Shown: piece by piece, positions 52,596 through 60,107 of the stretch
Numbering within the stretch: position 1 is the stretch's first letter
How the letters are laid out: each line of letters begins with the position of its first letter
Assembly (NCBI GenBank): GCA_035285325.1
Contig: JAYKJB010000062.1
Location: 1 to 61,621 of the forward strand
Reading direction: 5' to 3'
Length of the DNA: 61,621 nucleotides
Source: Candidatus Sericytochromatia bacterium
GTDB taxonomy: Bacteria; Cyanobacteriota; Sericytochromatia; S15B-MN24; JAQBPE01
Notes under the pieces: model-generated
Told to the model about the DNA's origin: nothing
Database searches by the model: none
Seen by the model: the letters and a program-made list of their open reading frames with translations, nothing else
Position numbers and translations under genes: made by a program

Positions 52596-53480
52596 TCACA
52601 TTGACCGAGGGGTGGCAAGGCCGCTCGACGAGAACCGGTCGAGCCAGCCCGCCACCCAGAGCGGCAAGATTTTCCTGCGCCATCCACGTGGCCAGGGTGC
52701 CTGCAAACGATCCGCCCGCGCCCAAACGGTCCGGGCAGACGGCAACATCAAGGGTCCCTGGGAGCGAAGCCAACCGAAATAATCGGCCTGCATCCGACAT
52801 CCATACACCGATGGGGTCCCACCCAGCCGGTCTTGCAGCGCAAAAAAACCATACATCCGACACACCAGAGGACGGACCGCATAAATCGAGCAGCGCCCCG
52901 CCTCCAGAAAGGGGCAGCGATAACCCTGGCGCCTGAAGTAGGCGTCCACAAGAGGTTCAAACACGCCGAGCCAACGCAGCCAGCGATAACCCCTGAGACG
53001 AGGACGATGTTCCACGTCGAAGCGATGCACGAAGGCCGCCATCTGAACAGGCGACCAGTGACGCTCGACGTGGCTGCGAACCAGCTCCCATTCTGACGGT
53101 CCGATCTCGAAAAAAGCCGTGGCAGAGTCGCAACAGCCACTACAGCCGGCCCGGCAGACGACACCCGGGTAGGCGTCCCGCAGGCGCTCCACCAGATCGT
53201 CCACCAGGCCATAGAGGCTGTCAGGCGCCTCCGCCGGGCCGACCCGCTGCACCTCTCGCAGGGACTCGCGAAAACCGTCGAGCCAGAACGACACGCTGCC
53301 GATTGACGGCGTGGCCGCTAGCGGGGCGTCTCCACTGGCTTGCTGCAATGCCTCCTCGAAGGTGAAGGCCGCGCTCGGCAGAGGTTCACTTGGGCGCACG
53401 AACGACCCGGCAGCCACTGCTTCCTCGAGGCCCTCAGGCGCGGGCGGCGTGTCATCCACTTGGCTTCCCAGCCTCCTCAT
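52596..53480 (-). CDS. YkgJ-like cysteine-cluster protein
   Basis: 294 residues from ATG 53480 (a GTG at 53459, with AGGAGG further upstream, is an alternative). A CxxxCxxCC motif (CRAGCSGCCDS) and later Cys in CPFLEAGRCSIYAVRPLVCRMYG match the CxxCxxCC (YkgJ) zinc/iron-chelating domain. The N-terminal ~90 residues are a variable extension and the C-terminal ~80 residues are basic and aromatic. The function is unknown; a metal-chelating role is what the motif suggests. Confidence 0.8.
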   Translation of the reverse strand: MRRLGSQVDDTPPAPEGLEEAVAAGSFVRPSEPLPSAAFTFEEALQQASGDAPLAATPSIGSVSFWLDGFRESLREVQRVGPAEAPDSLYGLVDDLVERLRDAYPGVVCRAGCSGCCDSATAFFEIGPSEWELVRSHVERHWSPVQMAAFVHRFDVEHRPRLRGYRWLRWLGVFEPLVDAYFRRQGYRCPFLEAGRCSIYAVRPLVCRMYGFFALQDRLGGTPSVYGCRMQADYFGWLRSQGPLMLPSARTVWARADRLQAPWPRGWRRKILPLWVAGWLDRFSSSGLATPRSM

Positions 53481-53606
53481 GCCATGATTGAGGTTTTGAC
53501 GCCGCCTGGTTCCAGGCGACTGAGAACCGCACGGGCCACGAGCCTGTCGCCGGTTCGGTCTTGGAAAGGCCGGTGGTACGCCGGCCCTCGTAGGTTGTAA
53601 CACATC

Positions 53607-54557
53607 ATGGATGAACACGGCTCCCCCCGCTGGCAGTGGTCTCTGCGTCGCATCGAGGCCCCACAGGCCTGGCAGATCACGCGCGCTCACCGAGACGTGG
53701 TGGTGGCGGTCGTCGACTCGGGCGTCGATTCGGAGCATCCGGAACTGGCGGGCAGGGTACTTCGCGGCTTCAACGTGTTGCAGCCAAGGCGGCCCTCTCA
53801 GGATGACATTGGTCATGGGACGGCCGTGGCGGGTCTGATCGCCGCCCGGGGCAACAATGGCCGAGGTTTCTGCGGCGTGGCGCCCGATTGTCGCATTCTG
53901 CCGGTCAAGGTCAATGAACCCGGAACCGGGGCCGTCTCGGCGCAGCACATTGCTCAAGGCATTCGCTGGGCAGTGCGGGAGGGCGCAACGGTCATCAATG
54001 CCAGCGTGGGCGTGGTGCAATGGGAACACGGCCTGACGGAAGACGCGTTAGAAGACCTCGCCGACGCCATTCGATTCGCCCTGAAACATCGCGTGCCCGT
54101 CATTTGCGCCGCTGGCCCCGCCCTGAGTCCCCCGCCTTTTCCCGGCACTTGGAGCGTTCTGTGGGACTTCAGGGGGCTGATTTCGGCAGGTGGCACGGAC
54201 CGCCACGACCGGCGCGCCGCGTGCTCCCCGACCGGAAATTTTCTCTCAGTCACGGCCCCGTCCGACGGCGTGCTCACCACCTTCCCACGCGCACAGGGAC
54301 GGCTTTATGGCACTTTTGGAGGCACGTCTGCCGCCGCACCTCACGTCACGGGCCTTGCAGCGCTGGTGCTGTCCCTTCGTCCGGAACTGAAACCGCACGA
54401 GGTCAAACGGATCATCCAGGAATCTGCTGATCGCCTGGGCGGCGGCGATTATCACCCGGAATACGGATTTGGCCGGATCAACCTGAATCGCACGCTCAAA
54501 GCAGTTCAGGCCCTGCGGGCGCCCGAGCATTTTGACGGAATTGCGGAAGGGGCCTGA
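53607..54557 (+). CDS. Subtilisin-family (S8) serine peptidase with altered oxyanion residue
   Basis: 316 residues without a signal peptide. The triad is complete: Asp37 (VVVAVVDSGVD), His70 (DDIGHGTAVAG) and Ser241 (FGGTSAAAPHV). The oxyanion Asn normally following AAG in this position is Pro171 here (PVICAAGPALSP). Length and order fit a compact subtilase without pro-domain. As it lacks a signal it is predicted to stay in the cytoplasm. It is convergent with the next gene (54561) and divergent from the YkgJ-like gene. Confidence 0.87.
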   Translation: MDEHGSPRWQWSLRRIEAPQAWQITRAHRDVVVAVVDSGVDSEHPELAGRVLRGFNVLQPRRPSQDDIGHGTAVAGLIAARGNNGRGFCGVAPDCRILPVKVNEPGTGAVSAQHIAQGIRWAVREGATVINASVGVVQWEHGLTEDALEDLADAIRFALKHRVPVICAAGPALSPPPFPGTWSVLWDFRGLISAGGTDRHDRRAACSPTGNFLSVTAPSDGVLTTFPRAQGRLYGTFGGTSAAAPHVTGLAALVLSLRPELKPHEVKRIIQESADRLGGGDYHPEYGFGRINLNRTLKAVQALRAPEHFDGIAEGA

Positions 54558-54560
54558 CGC

Positions 54561-55367
54561 TCACAGGCCCCCGAGCAGTCGGATGCGCTGGGCGGCGCGC
54601 AGCGAGGCATCGGTCAGCAGAACGGTGGCGGGCGACAACGAAGCCCGCGCGCTCGCTCCGGTCAGCGCATCCAGGTACGGGTCGAGCCCGTGAAGATGGG
54701 CAACCTCTCGTTTGTAACGGTCAGGCCCCACACTCCCAAGCGCGAAGGCCAGAGCCGCCAGCTGCTGATGCTGCGCATCGTCCACTCCCAGCGTCTGGCG
54801 CAAGAGGGCCACGACGGGTGCGCCTGAGGGTGTTCCGGCGTGACGCCGAGCAGCCTCCGCCATCAGGCGCAGTTTCTGGCTGGCCGCCGGCAAAAGAACG
54901 GCATCCAGCGCCAGATCGACGTGGGCTCTGCCCAACCGATTCTCCGGCAATCCAACCGCCTCGGCCAGCCGACCGAGCCGACCTTCCCGTGACACCCAAG
55001 CGTCCGATTCAGCATCAGACTCCAGGTGACTCAACCAACCGCAGACAAAGGCCCGAGCGGCCGGCCCGCCCTGGCGGGCTTGTGCCAGCATGGCGTCCCG
55101 CACGGCCAGGGAATCAAGCTTGCGCTCCGCCATCGTGGAAGGCCCGGATAGCCGCAGCAATTCGCCGGCCAGCGCTCCCCACAGCATGGCATCACGATGG
55201 GGCGCCAGCCAAGGATGGCGAGGGACCAGCTGATGGAAGGCCCTTTCTGCCACGATGACCTGCCCCAGCAAACCCATGGCTTCAGCCGGCTCTGCCCGTA
55301 AGAAGGGCAAGGCGGCACCCATCAGGATGCCGCCCACCGCGCAGAGAAGACCGCGCAGCTTCAACAC
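54561..55367 (-). CDS. Secreted or membrane-tethered helical protein, unknown
   Basis: 268 residues from GTG 55367, starting at a hydrophobic segment (LRGLLCAVGGILMGAALPFL) that looks like a signal peptide or anchor. The remainder is helical and Ala/Leu/Arg-rich. It begins 4 bases after the FKBP stop, and so is likely co-transcribed with it. The family is not recognised. Confidence 0.65.
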   Translation of the reverse strand: MLKLRGLLCAVGGILMGAALPFLRAEPAEAMGLLGQVIVAERAFHQLVPRHPWLAPHRDAMLWGALAGELLRLSGPSTMAERKLDSLAVRDAMLAQARQGGPAARAFVCGWLSHLESDAESDAWVSREGRLGRLAEAVGLPENRLGRAHVDLALDAVLLPAASQKLRLMAEAARRHAGTPSGAPVVALLRQTLGVDDAQHQQLAALAFALGSVGPDRYKREVAHLHGLDPYLDALTGASARASLSPATVLLTDASLRAAQRIRLLGGL

Positions 55368-55371
55368 TCGG

Positions 55372-55953
55372 CTACTTGATACCGAGCAACTCGACTTCGA
55401 ACACCAGAATGGAATTGGGAGGAATTTCACCACCACCGGCGCCCCGTTCACCGTAGCCGAGATCCGCGGGGATCACGAGCTTGCGTTTCTCTCCAATGCG
55501 CATGCCGGCCACGCCTTCGTCCCACCCCTTGATGACCATCCCCTGGCCCAGCTGGAAGTCGAACGGCTGCTGGCGATCGAGCGAGGAATCGAATTTCTTG
55601 CCGCTGGTGAGCCAGCCGGTGTAGTGAACGGAGACGGTGTCGCCCGCCTTGGCGGCCACGGCATCCGCCTTGGCCTGGCGCAGCACCGTGTATCCCAGAC
55701 CACTCGGGGTCTTGACCTGGGCACTGGTGGTGATGGCCTTGCCATCATCCACAAAAGGTGAAGCAGCGGCCACGGCAGGCGTCGCGGAGGTGGCTGCCTG
55801 AGTCTGTGGCGACTCTTCCGGGTCCATCACGGGCGCGCGCGAAGCGGCGTAGAGCGATCCCGGAGAAGCTTGGGCTTGGTCCGACTTGCTGCCCCCGTCG
55901 CAGGCTGCAAATTGAAGGGCGATGGCTGAGATGACTAGTGCGTGACGCAACAT
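55372..55953 (-). CDS. FKBP-type peptidyl-prolyl isomerase lipoprotein
   Basis: 193 residues; GAGGAG 9 bases upstream. The lipoprotein signal ends in FAAC. A Ser/Ala-rich linker leads to an FKBP domain: [55 protein letters not shown] and [17 protein letters not shown] periplasmic folding catalyst; one FKBP domain only. Confidence 0.93.
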   Translation of the reverse strand: MLRHALVISAIALQFAACDGGSKSDQAQASPGSLYAASRAPVMDPEESPQTQAATSATPAVAAASPFVDDGKAITTSAQVKTPSGLGYTVLRQAKADAVAAKAGDTVSVHYTGWLTSGKKFDSSLDRQQPFDFQLGQGMVIKGWDEGVAGMRIGEKRKLVIPADLGYGERGAGGGEIPPNSILVFEVELLGIK

Positions 55954-56042
55954 GGCGTGGTCTCCTCTTCAAACAGGAGCCACAGCATACCACATGCCTC
56001 ACCTGGCGAACGGGCGCCCCATCCCAAAAGGGCCCGTCGTTT

Positions 56043-57131
56043 TCATACTTGCCAGGGGAAGACCCTTTCACAGACGGCTTCACGTTGTCGAATGCGGTAG
56101 GCGTGGTGCGCCGTCGTGCCTTCCTGATTCTGGGCAAACGCGGCCGCGTCCATGATTTGAACCTCGAATGGAATGAAAGCCCGCTGCACCACACCGCCGC
56201 GAACCAGGCGAACCAGGGCTCTGGCGGTGAATTGCATGGTGCGGTAGTCGGTGGAACTATGGGGGTTTCGTTCGTGCTCTCGCTCGGGAGCCACCCCGAG
56301 TTGGTGCACCGAGGAGGTGAACTCCTTGAACGACAGCTCGCCTTGGTGGTAGGCCTCCTCAAGTTCGTCAAAGGCTCGTCGAAAGGCAGGAAGATCCACC
56401 AAGGTGTTGATGGAACGACTCGGTTTCACGTTCGGGTAGGCAAACACGTTGTTGACCCGGAGATATTTCAACAGCAACAACGCATAGGCTTTGTCGGGTG
56501 TCACGAATCGCACGCCGAGATGGTCGTAAATTTCCTGCGCCACACTGTCGACCTTGTGCAACAACTTGAGCACCAAACTTTCCCAGGGTTTTTCGGGTTT
56601 GAAGTCACAGCGCAGCAAGGGAATCACCATCTCCCCATCCGTGACCAGCATCCGCGCCTGCCCCAGCTTCAGGTGTTCCGAAAAGCGGTCAAATATCTGC
56701 TGTCTGGCCGCCGCAATCAGGATCGGGTCGTGGGAAAAGCGCGCGTGCGCCACGGCGTGCGCCACCCGCAAAAATGAACAGGCCCAGTTTCGCCACGCGT
56801 GGTCAGGCGTGGAGGCCAACAACAACAGGTCGCCAAATTGTTGCGGAAAGTCGACGGGCAGGCGCTCCAGCCCACGCCAAGGCAATAGCACATCCTCGAT
56901 GAAATGCTTGGTTTGAGCCGCAATCTGAACCAACTCGACCTGATCGGTCGGCTCATCGGGGTCCAGGCCATAAGCGCGCAAGAATTCGCAGGCGGCCTCT
57001 CGCGTGCTGACCCTCAGCCCATCCAGGTCAATGACGGAACGCCCCTCCACAATCGACTCGAGTGTCTGCCAGGGGAAGCGATAGACCGGGTCTGAGATGG
57101 GCGAGCCGGCGACCTCGCGGGGTGATTGCAT
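56043..57131 (-). CDS. Divergent RelA/SpoT-like nucleotidyltransferase-domain protein
   Basis: 362 residues from ATG 57131 (GGAGGAG 6 bases upstream; an ATG 21 bases earlier is in frame). The second half shows the (p)ppGpp-synthetase-type order: DHLGVR at 203-208 (as in DxxGIR), DYRTMQ at 295-300 (like GYRSLH), PFEVQI at 321-326 with Glu323 and Gln325 (like EVQIRT) and AHHAYR at 341-346 (like AHWAYK). No hydrolase, TGS or ACT domain. The first ~180 residues are helical and unlike RSH proteins. The assignment is from motif order and needs a profile search; the biochemical role is unknown. Confidence 0.65.
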   Translation of the reverse strand: MQSPREVAGSPISDPVYRFPWQTLESIVEGRSVIDLDGLRVSTREAACEFLRAYGLDPDEPTDQVELVQIAAQTKHFIEDVLLPWRGLERLPVDFPQQFGDLLLLASTPDHAWRNWACSFLRVAHAVAHARFSHDPILIAAARQQIFDRFSEHLKLGQARMLVTDGEMVIPLLRCDFKPEKPWESLVLKLLHKVDSVAQEIYDHLGVRFVTPDKAYALLLLKYLRVNNVFAYPNVKPSRSINTLVDLPAFRRAFDELEEAYHQGELSFKEFTSSVHQLGVAPEREHERNPHSSTDYRTMQFTARALVRLVRGGVVQRAFIPFEVQIMDAAAFAQNQEGTTAHHAYRIRQREAVCERVFPWQV

Positions 57132-57265
57132 CGCGGGCTCCTCCTGGTTCATTCGCTGCCGCCGAACTTCGGGGCTCTGACCCTCATGTACCACTGCGGC
57201 ACGCGGTCCTTGCACGCGCGGCCCCACGGGCCCTATCATCGACCCGGCACGGGAGTCGCCGACGG

Positions 57266-58147
57266 ATGAGCCAATCTGCCTGGGGGCCCGCACTTCGGGC
57301 CCACTACCAACAACAAACTCCTCCTCGTCGGTTGGCTGTCTGGTTTGCAGGGACCGCCCTCGCCATCGTCGCGTGGGGCCTCTGCTGGGCCGGGTTCGTG
57401 ACCACCATTCTGAACGCCCCTCTGGCGGCGGTAGCGGCCACGCCGCATGTGGCTGGCACCTATGTGGTTGGCTGTTACGTGCTGCTGCTGGGCAGTGCGG
57501 CCTGGACCTGGTTCCGCCTGGAGCGAGGCAACTGGGATGAACTGGGCGCAAGCCTCAAACCCGGCAGGGCCCGTCAAGCTGGAGTGGGGCTTTTGGTGGG
57601 ACTGCTCTCGCTGGCCGGCCTGCTCGGAATTGAACTGCAGGCAGGTCTCTTGAGCCTCACCGCCCCCAGCCAGCCCCTGTGGCCTGGCGTGCTGCCCTGG
57701 GTTGGCCTGGCTTGCCTGTTTGCCGCCTCGGAGGAATGCCTCTTCCGCGGTTTCATCTACCGAATGCTGCGCCGGGGCATGGGAGCATGGGGCAGTGCCA
57801 CCGTCAGCGCAGCCCTCTACGCCGTCGCTCACGTACTCAAAGCGGACGTCCTGTCAGCCCCCCCCTGGCTCCCGTTGCTGGGGCTGGCGCTTGCTGGTCT
57901 GTTTCTGGCCCGCCTGACAGAACGCCTCGGGCATTTCTGGGGCGCAGCGGGCATTCACGCGGGGTGGTTGGCCCTCTTCATTCCGCTGGACCAGCTACGC
58001 TGTCTCGTCGCGCCCAGCGAATACGTCGGGCTGACCGGAGGGGGGTACCCCTTGGGCGGGGCCCTCGGGATGGCGTGCGTGCTGGCACTGTGGTGGGGAA
58101 GCCACCATTGGTGGACGCCGAACGCCCCCGGGGAAAAGGTTGGCTGA
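57266..58147 (+). CDS. CPBP-family intramembrane metalloprotease (CAAX protease-like)
   Basis: 293 residues from ATG 57266 (GGGAG upstream). Eight or so membrane helices. The active-site glutamates are in SEECLFRGFIYR (EExxxR) and further motif His residues are in VAHVLKADV and AAGIHAGWLALF. These match the CPBP (Abi/Rce1-like) intramembrane protease family. A large inverted repeat (58123-58161) follows and spans the stop codon. Substrate unknown. Confidence 0.88.
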   Translation: MSQSAWGPALRAHYQQQTPPRRLAVWFAGTALAIVAWGLCWAGFVTTILNAPLAAVAATPHVAGTYVVGCYVLLLGSAAWTWFRLERGNWDELGASLKPGRARQAGVGLLVGLLSLAGLLGIELQAGLLSLTAPSQPLWPGVLPWVGLACLFAASEECLFRGFIYRMLRRGMGAWGSATVSAALYAVAHVLKADVLSAPPWLPLLGLALAGLFLARLTERLGHFWGAAGIHAGWLALFIPLDQLRCLVAPSEYVGLTGGGYPLGGALGMACVLALWWGSHHWWTPNAPGEKVG

Positions 58148-58161
58148 TTGCCCCGGGGGCG
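58123..58161. terminator. Inverted repeat between convergent CPBP and selenoprotein genes
   Basis: CGCCCCCGGGG (58123-58133) pairs perfectly with 58151-58161 across an 18-base loop that includes the protease stop codon. It lies 10 bases beyond the selenoprotein stop, so it could act for both convergent genes. No U-tract. Confidence 0.45.
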
Positions 58162-58171
58162 AACTTGCCAC

Positions 58172-58387
58172 TCAACGAAGCAGGCCAGGCACCTCATCAG
58201 GTTCAGGGAAGCGCTGACAAGCCTTCTTGTCGAACACTGGGGCCCCGTCTTTGGTCACCAGAAACACGCCCCCACTCCCGCGAGTCAGACGAGCCTCAAT
58301 GCCCAGCGATGCGCGAACCTCGGCAGCCACACGGACTGCCACGGGCTCGTAATTTCAAACGCCGCAGTAGGTAATCTCGATTTGCAT
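58172..58387 (-). CDS. Rdx/SelW-like selenoprotein with in-frame UGA (Sec) in a CxxU motif
   Basis: 71 residues if the UGA at codon 11 (58357-58355) is read as selenocysteine: ATG 58387, then MQIEITYCGV-U-NYEPVAVR. Cys8 and U11 form the CxxU redox motif of the Rdx family (SelW/SelT/SelV/SelH). The C-terminal part keeps the family pattern GGVFLVTKDGAPVFDKK and CQRFPEPDEV. AGGGGAG lies ~9 bases before the ATG and a promoter at 58423-58451. A bacterial SECIS-like hairpin (58322-58340) follows the UGA. The ordinary stop is TGA at 58174-58172. A thioredoxin-fold redox protein of ~8 kDa. Conventional callers would miss it or truncate it. Confidence 0.85.
58322..58340 (-). promoter_or_regulatory. 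Bacterial SECIS-like element inside the selenoprotein gene
   Basis: On the minus strand GGCAGTCCGTGTGGCTGCC folds into GGCAG/CTGCC plus CC/GG with a bulged U and a GUGU apical loop. The bulged U and G-U loop are the features SelB recognises in E. coli fdhF. The apical loop is 26-29 bases from the U of UGA, within the usual bacterial range. Confidence 0.75.
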
Positions 58388-58422
58388 CGACGTCACTCCC
58401 CTCAAACAACCGAACCCCCGCC

Positions 58423-58451
58423 AGCATACGCGCGCGCGAGGGACCTGTCAC
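58423..58451 (-). promoter_or_regulatory. Sigma-70-type promoter of the selenoprotein gene
   Basis: GTGACA (58451-58446) and TATGCT (58428-58423), 17 bases apart on the minus strand, 36 bases before the ATG. The -10 matches that of the tRNA promoter. Confidence 0.6.
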
Positions 58452-58572
58452 GCTCTCAGCGCCCCGTTGGTTTGCGTTGCAGGATTGCTACGACCTGAAA
58501 AGGCCGGCGATGAGACGTGTGCCCGCACCCGAGTGCCCGACACAAAAAAGTTCCAAAAATTTGTCTGTGCGT

Positions 58573-58603
58573 TTGGCACAATTTTAGGGGCGTGTTGTAT
58601 GCT
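58573..58603 (+). promoter_or_regulatory. Possible promoter of the RHH-protein gene
   Basis: TTGGCA (58573-58578) and TATGCT (58598-58603) are 19 bases apart, which is longer than ideal. It lies ~90 bases before the start codon, in an A/T-richer stretch. Confidence 0.3.
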
Positions 58604-58693
58604 ATGCGAACGCTTTTTTTTGAGGGATTGCCATCTCCCTCTTGATTGCCAGACTTCATCATTGCCGTGTCTTCAGAAGGATCCCAGCACATT

Positions 58694-59224
58694 ATGAATA
58701 AGCATGCGGGCGGGCGACCTGCGAAAAGCGGCGCGCGGCGGGAACTGAAAACGTTCCGTCTCGTACCTGATGCCATCAAGCGTCTGGAGGGACTGGCCCA
58801 CGAACGCGGTGGTTCAACCAGTGATGTGCTGAATGAACTCATCCTGCACGCGCGGCGCACTGAAGCTGGGGACGCGGCCCGAGCCCGCCTCGAGGTCATT
58901 CCTGGCCACGGGGACGGGGACACCGACAAAGTGGCTTGCATGTCCCGTTTTCGGGTTTTGACGGGCCGGGGACCTTCACGCTTGGCCGATGATGTCGGGC
59001 GTGTCTCCCAGGAACTCGCCAGACTCCGCGATGGGTTGGGGGCCGTGCTCGGAGAAATCGAGGCGCTCATGTCCGAGCAACTGCTCGAGCCCACTGATGC
59101 CCTGCGCAAGGGTGCGCGCGCTCAGGACCCTTACGGTCAGGGATTCAAAGACGGCATGTTGGAAGCCCTCGAAACCGCATATTCACTGCTGCAGGCGGAA
59201 CTGCTGATTTCCGAAGGGTTCTGA
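58694..59224 (+). CDS. Ribbon-helix-helix-type DNA-binding protein with C-terminal helical domain
   Basis: 176 residues from ATG 58694 (MNKHAGGRPAKSGARRELK). The basic N-terminus leads into an RHH-like segment: LKTFRLVPDAIKRLEGLAHE and GSTSDVLNELILHARR. The remainder is helical and ends FKDGMLEALETAYSLLQAEL. It is convergent with the second ParB-like gene, whose 3' end is 2 bases away. It may be a regulator of, or a partner in, the ParB/AAA+ module. The RHH call rests on pattern only. Confidence 0.6.
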   Translation: MNKHAGGRPAKSGARRELKTFRLVPDAIKRLEGLAHERGGSTSDVLNELILHARRTEAGDAARARLEVIPGHGDGDTDKVACMSRFRVLTGRGPSRLADDVGRVSQELARLRDGLGAVLGEIEALMSEQLLEPTDALRKGARAQDPYGQGFKDGMLEALETAYSLLQAELLISEGF

Positions 59225-59225
59225 T

Positions 59226-60107
59226 TCAGCCCCGACGCAGCACACCCAGGTCGTGCTTGAGCGCCTCCTGGAGTTCAGCCCAGTCCAGCACATCGACACC
59301 GGATTCACGCGCCTCTTCCACGAGCCGATAGGTTTGCAGTGTCCTCCAGTGAACGGGGGCTGGCTGTCGTCCGTTGTCTGGTTCAGACGTGACGGGCTGG
59401 GACTCCTTCGCGGTGGCTGCCATTACCCGTTGCACGCGTTGTTCGGCTTGTCTGACACTCAACCCCTGAGCCTGAATCTCCCCGATCAAGGTGGCGCGAG
59501 CCGACGCCTGCTTGAGTTGCACGACGGCCTTGGCATGTCCTGGCGTGAAGTCACTGTCCTTGGCGCTCGCGTGTCCCAACGCCAGTTGCACATCGGGCGG
59601 ATAGCGCAACAGCCGCACCCGTTGTTCGATATATGTCTTGGACTTGCCCAGCTTTTCCCCCAGCTGGCGATGACTCCAAGCCGTTTCATCCAGAATTTGC
59701 TTGAGCACCAAAGCCTCTTCGAGCGGTGTGATGTTCTCCCGCTGAAGGTTTTCAATCAAGGCCACCTGACGTGCCGTGCTGTCGTCCAAGCTCCGAATGA
59801 TCACGGGAATGCTCTCAAGCCCCGCCAACTTGCTGGCATGGTAGCGACGTTCACCCGCCACAATTTCATAGCGTCCGTGACCGCCGGCTGGATGAGGCCG
59901 TACAATCACCGGCTGCAGCAGGCCGTGGCTGCGGATACTCTCGGCCAGTTCCTCCAACGCGGCCGCATCAAAATGCGTCCGTGGCTGCTGGGGATTCGGT
60001 TCCATGGCACTCAGACGAACCTGCCGGGGCGCCACATCGTGAGAAAGCTGGCGACTGGCCTCGAACATGGCGGCGAAACTGCCGCGCACGGGTGAAGCGT
60101 TCGTCAT
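59226..60107 (-). CDS. ParB-like CTPase/DNA-binding protein, module 2
   Basis: 293 residues. The N-terminal domain has PNPQQPRTHFDAAALEELAE, GERRY at 85-89 (then HA where RA is usual) and IENLQRENITPLEEA from residue 118. A helix-turn-helix (HRQLGEKLGKSKTYIEQRVR) follows. The C-terminal LQTYRLVEEARE motif matches ParB 1 (LQTHALLEQARR), while the canonical ParB dimer domain is absent. ATG overlaps the ATPase stop by 4 bases (ATGA), and AGGAGATC is 8 bases upstream. It is more canonical at the ENLQREN motif than copy 1. Confidence 0.88.
   Translation of the reverse strand: MTNASPVRGSFAAMFEASRQLSHDVAPRQVRLSAMEPNPQQPRTHFDAAALEELAESIRSHGLLQPVIVRPHPAGGHGRYEIVAGERRYHASKLAGLESIPVIIRSLDDSTARQVALIENLQRENITPLEEALVLKQILDETAWSHRQLGEKLGKSKTYIEQRVRLLRYPPDVQLALGHASAKDSDFTPGHAKAVVQLKQASARATLIGEIQAQGLSVRQAEQRVQRVMAATAKESQPVTSEPDNGRQPAPVHWRTLQTYRLVEEARESGVDVLDWAELQEALKHDLGVLRRG

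Larger units (their letters stand above)
58388..58693. other. Divergent promoter region between selenoprotein and RHH genes
   Basis: 306 bases. It holds the selenoprotein promoter (58423-58451), a possible plus-strand promoter (58573-58603), and A/T-rich runs (AAAAAAG at 58544, a run of eight T near 58614) unlike the rest of the window. No gene is seen. Confidence 0.55.

Noticed and set aside
52999-53022. parS-like sequence near 53007 (12 of 16 bases like the canonical parS)
   Set aside because: It lies inside the YkgJ-like coding region. The match is one half-site only, and the second half is disrupted. Similar partial matches (for example in tuf near 11-25) occur by chance.
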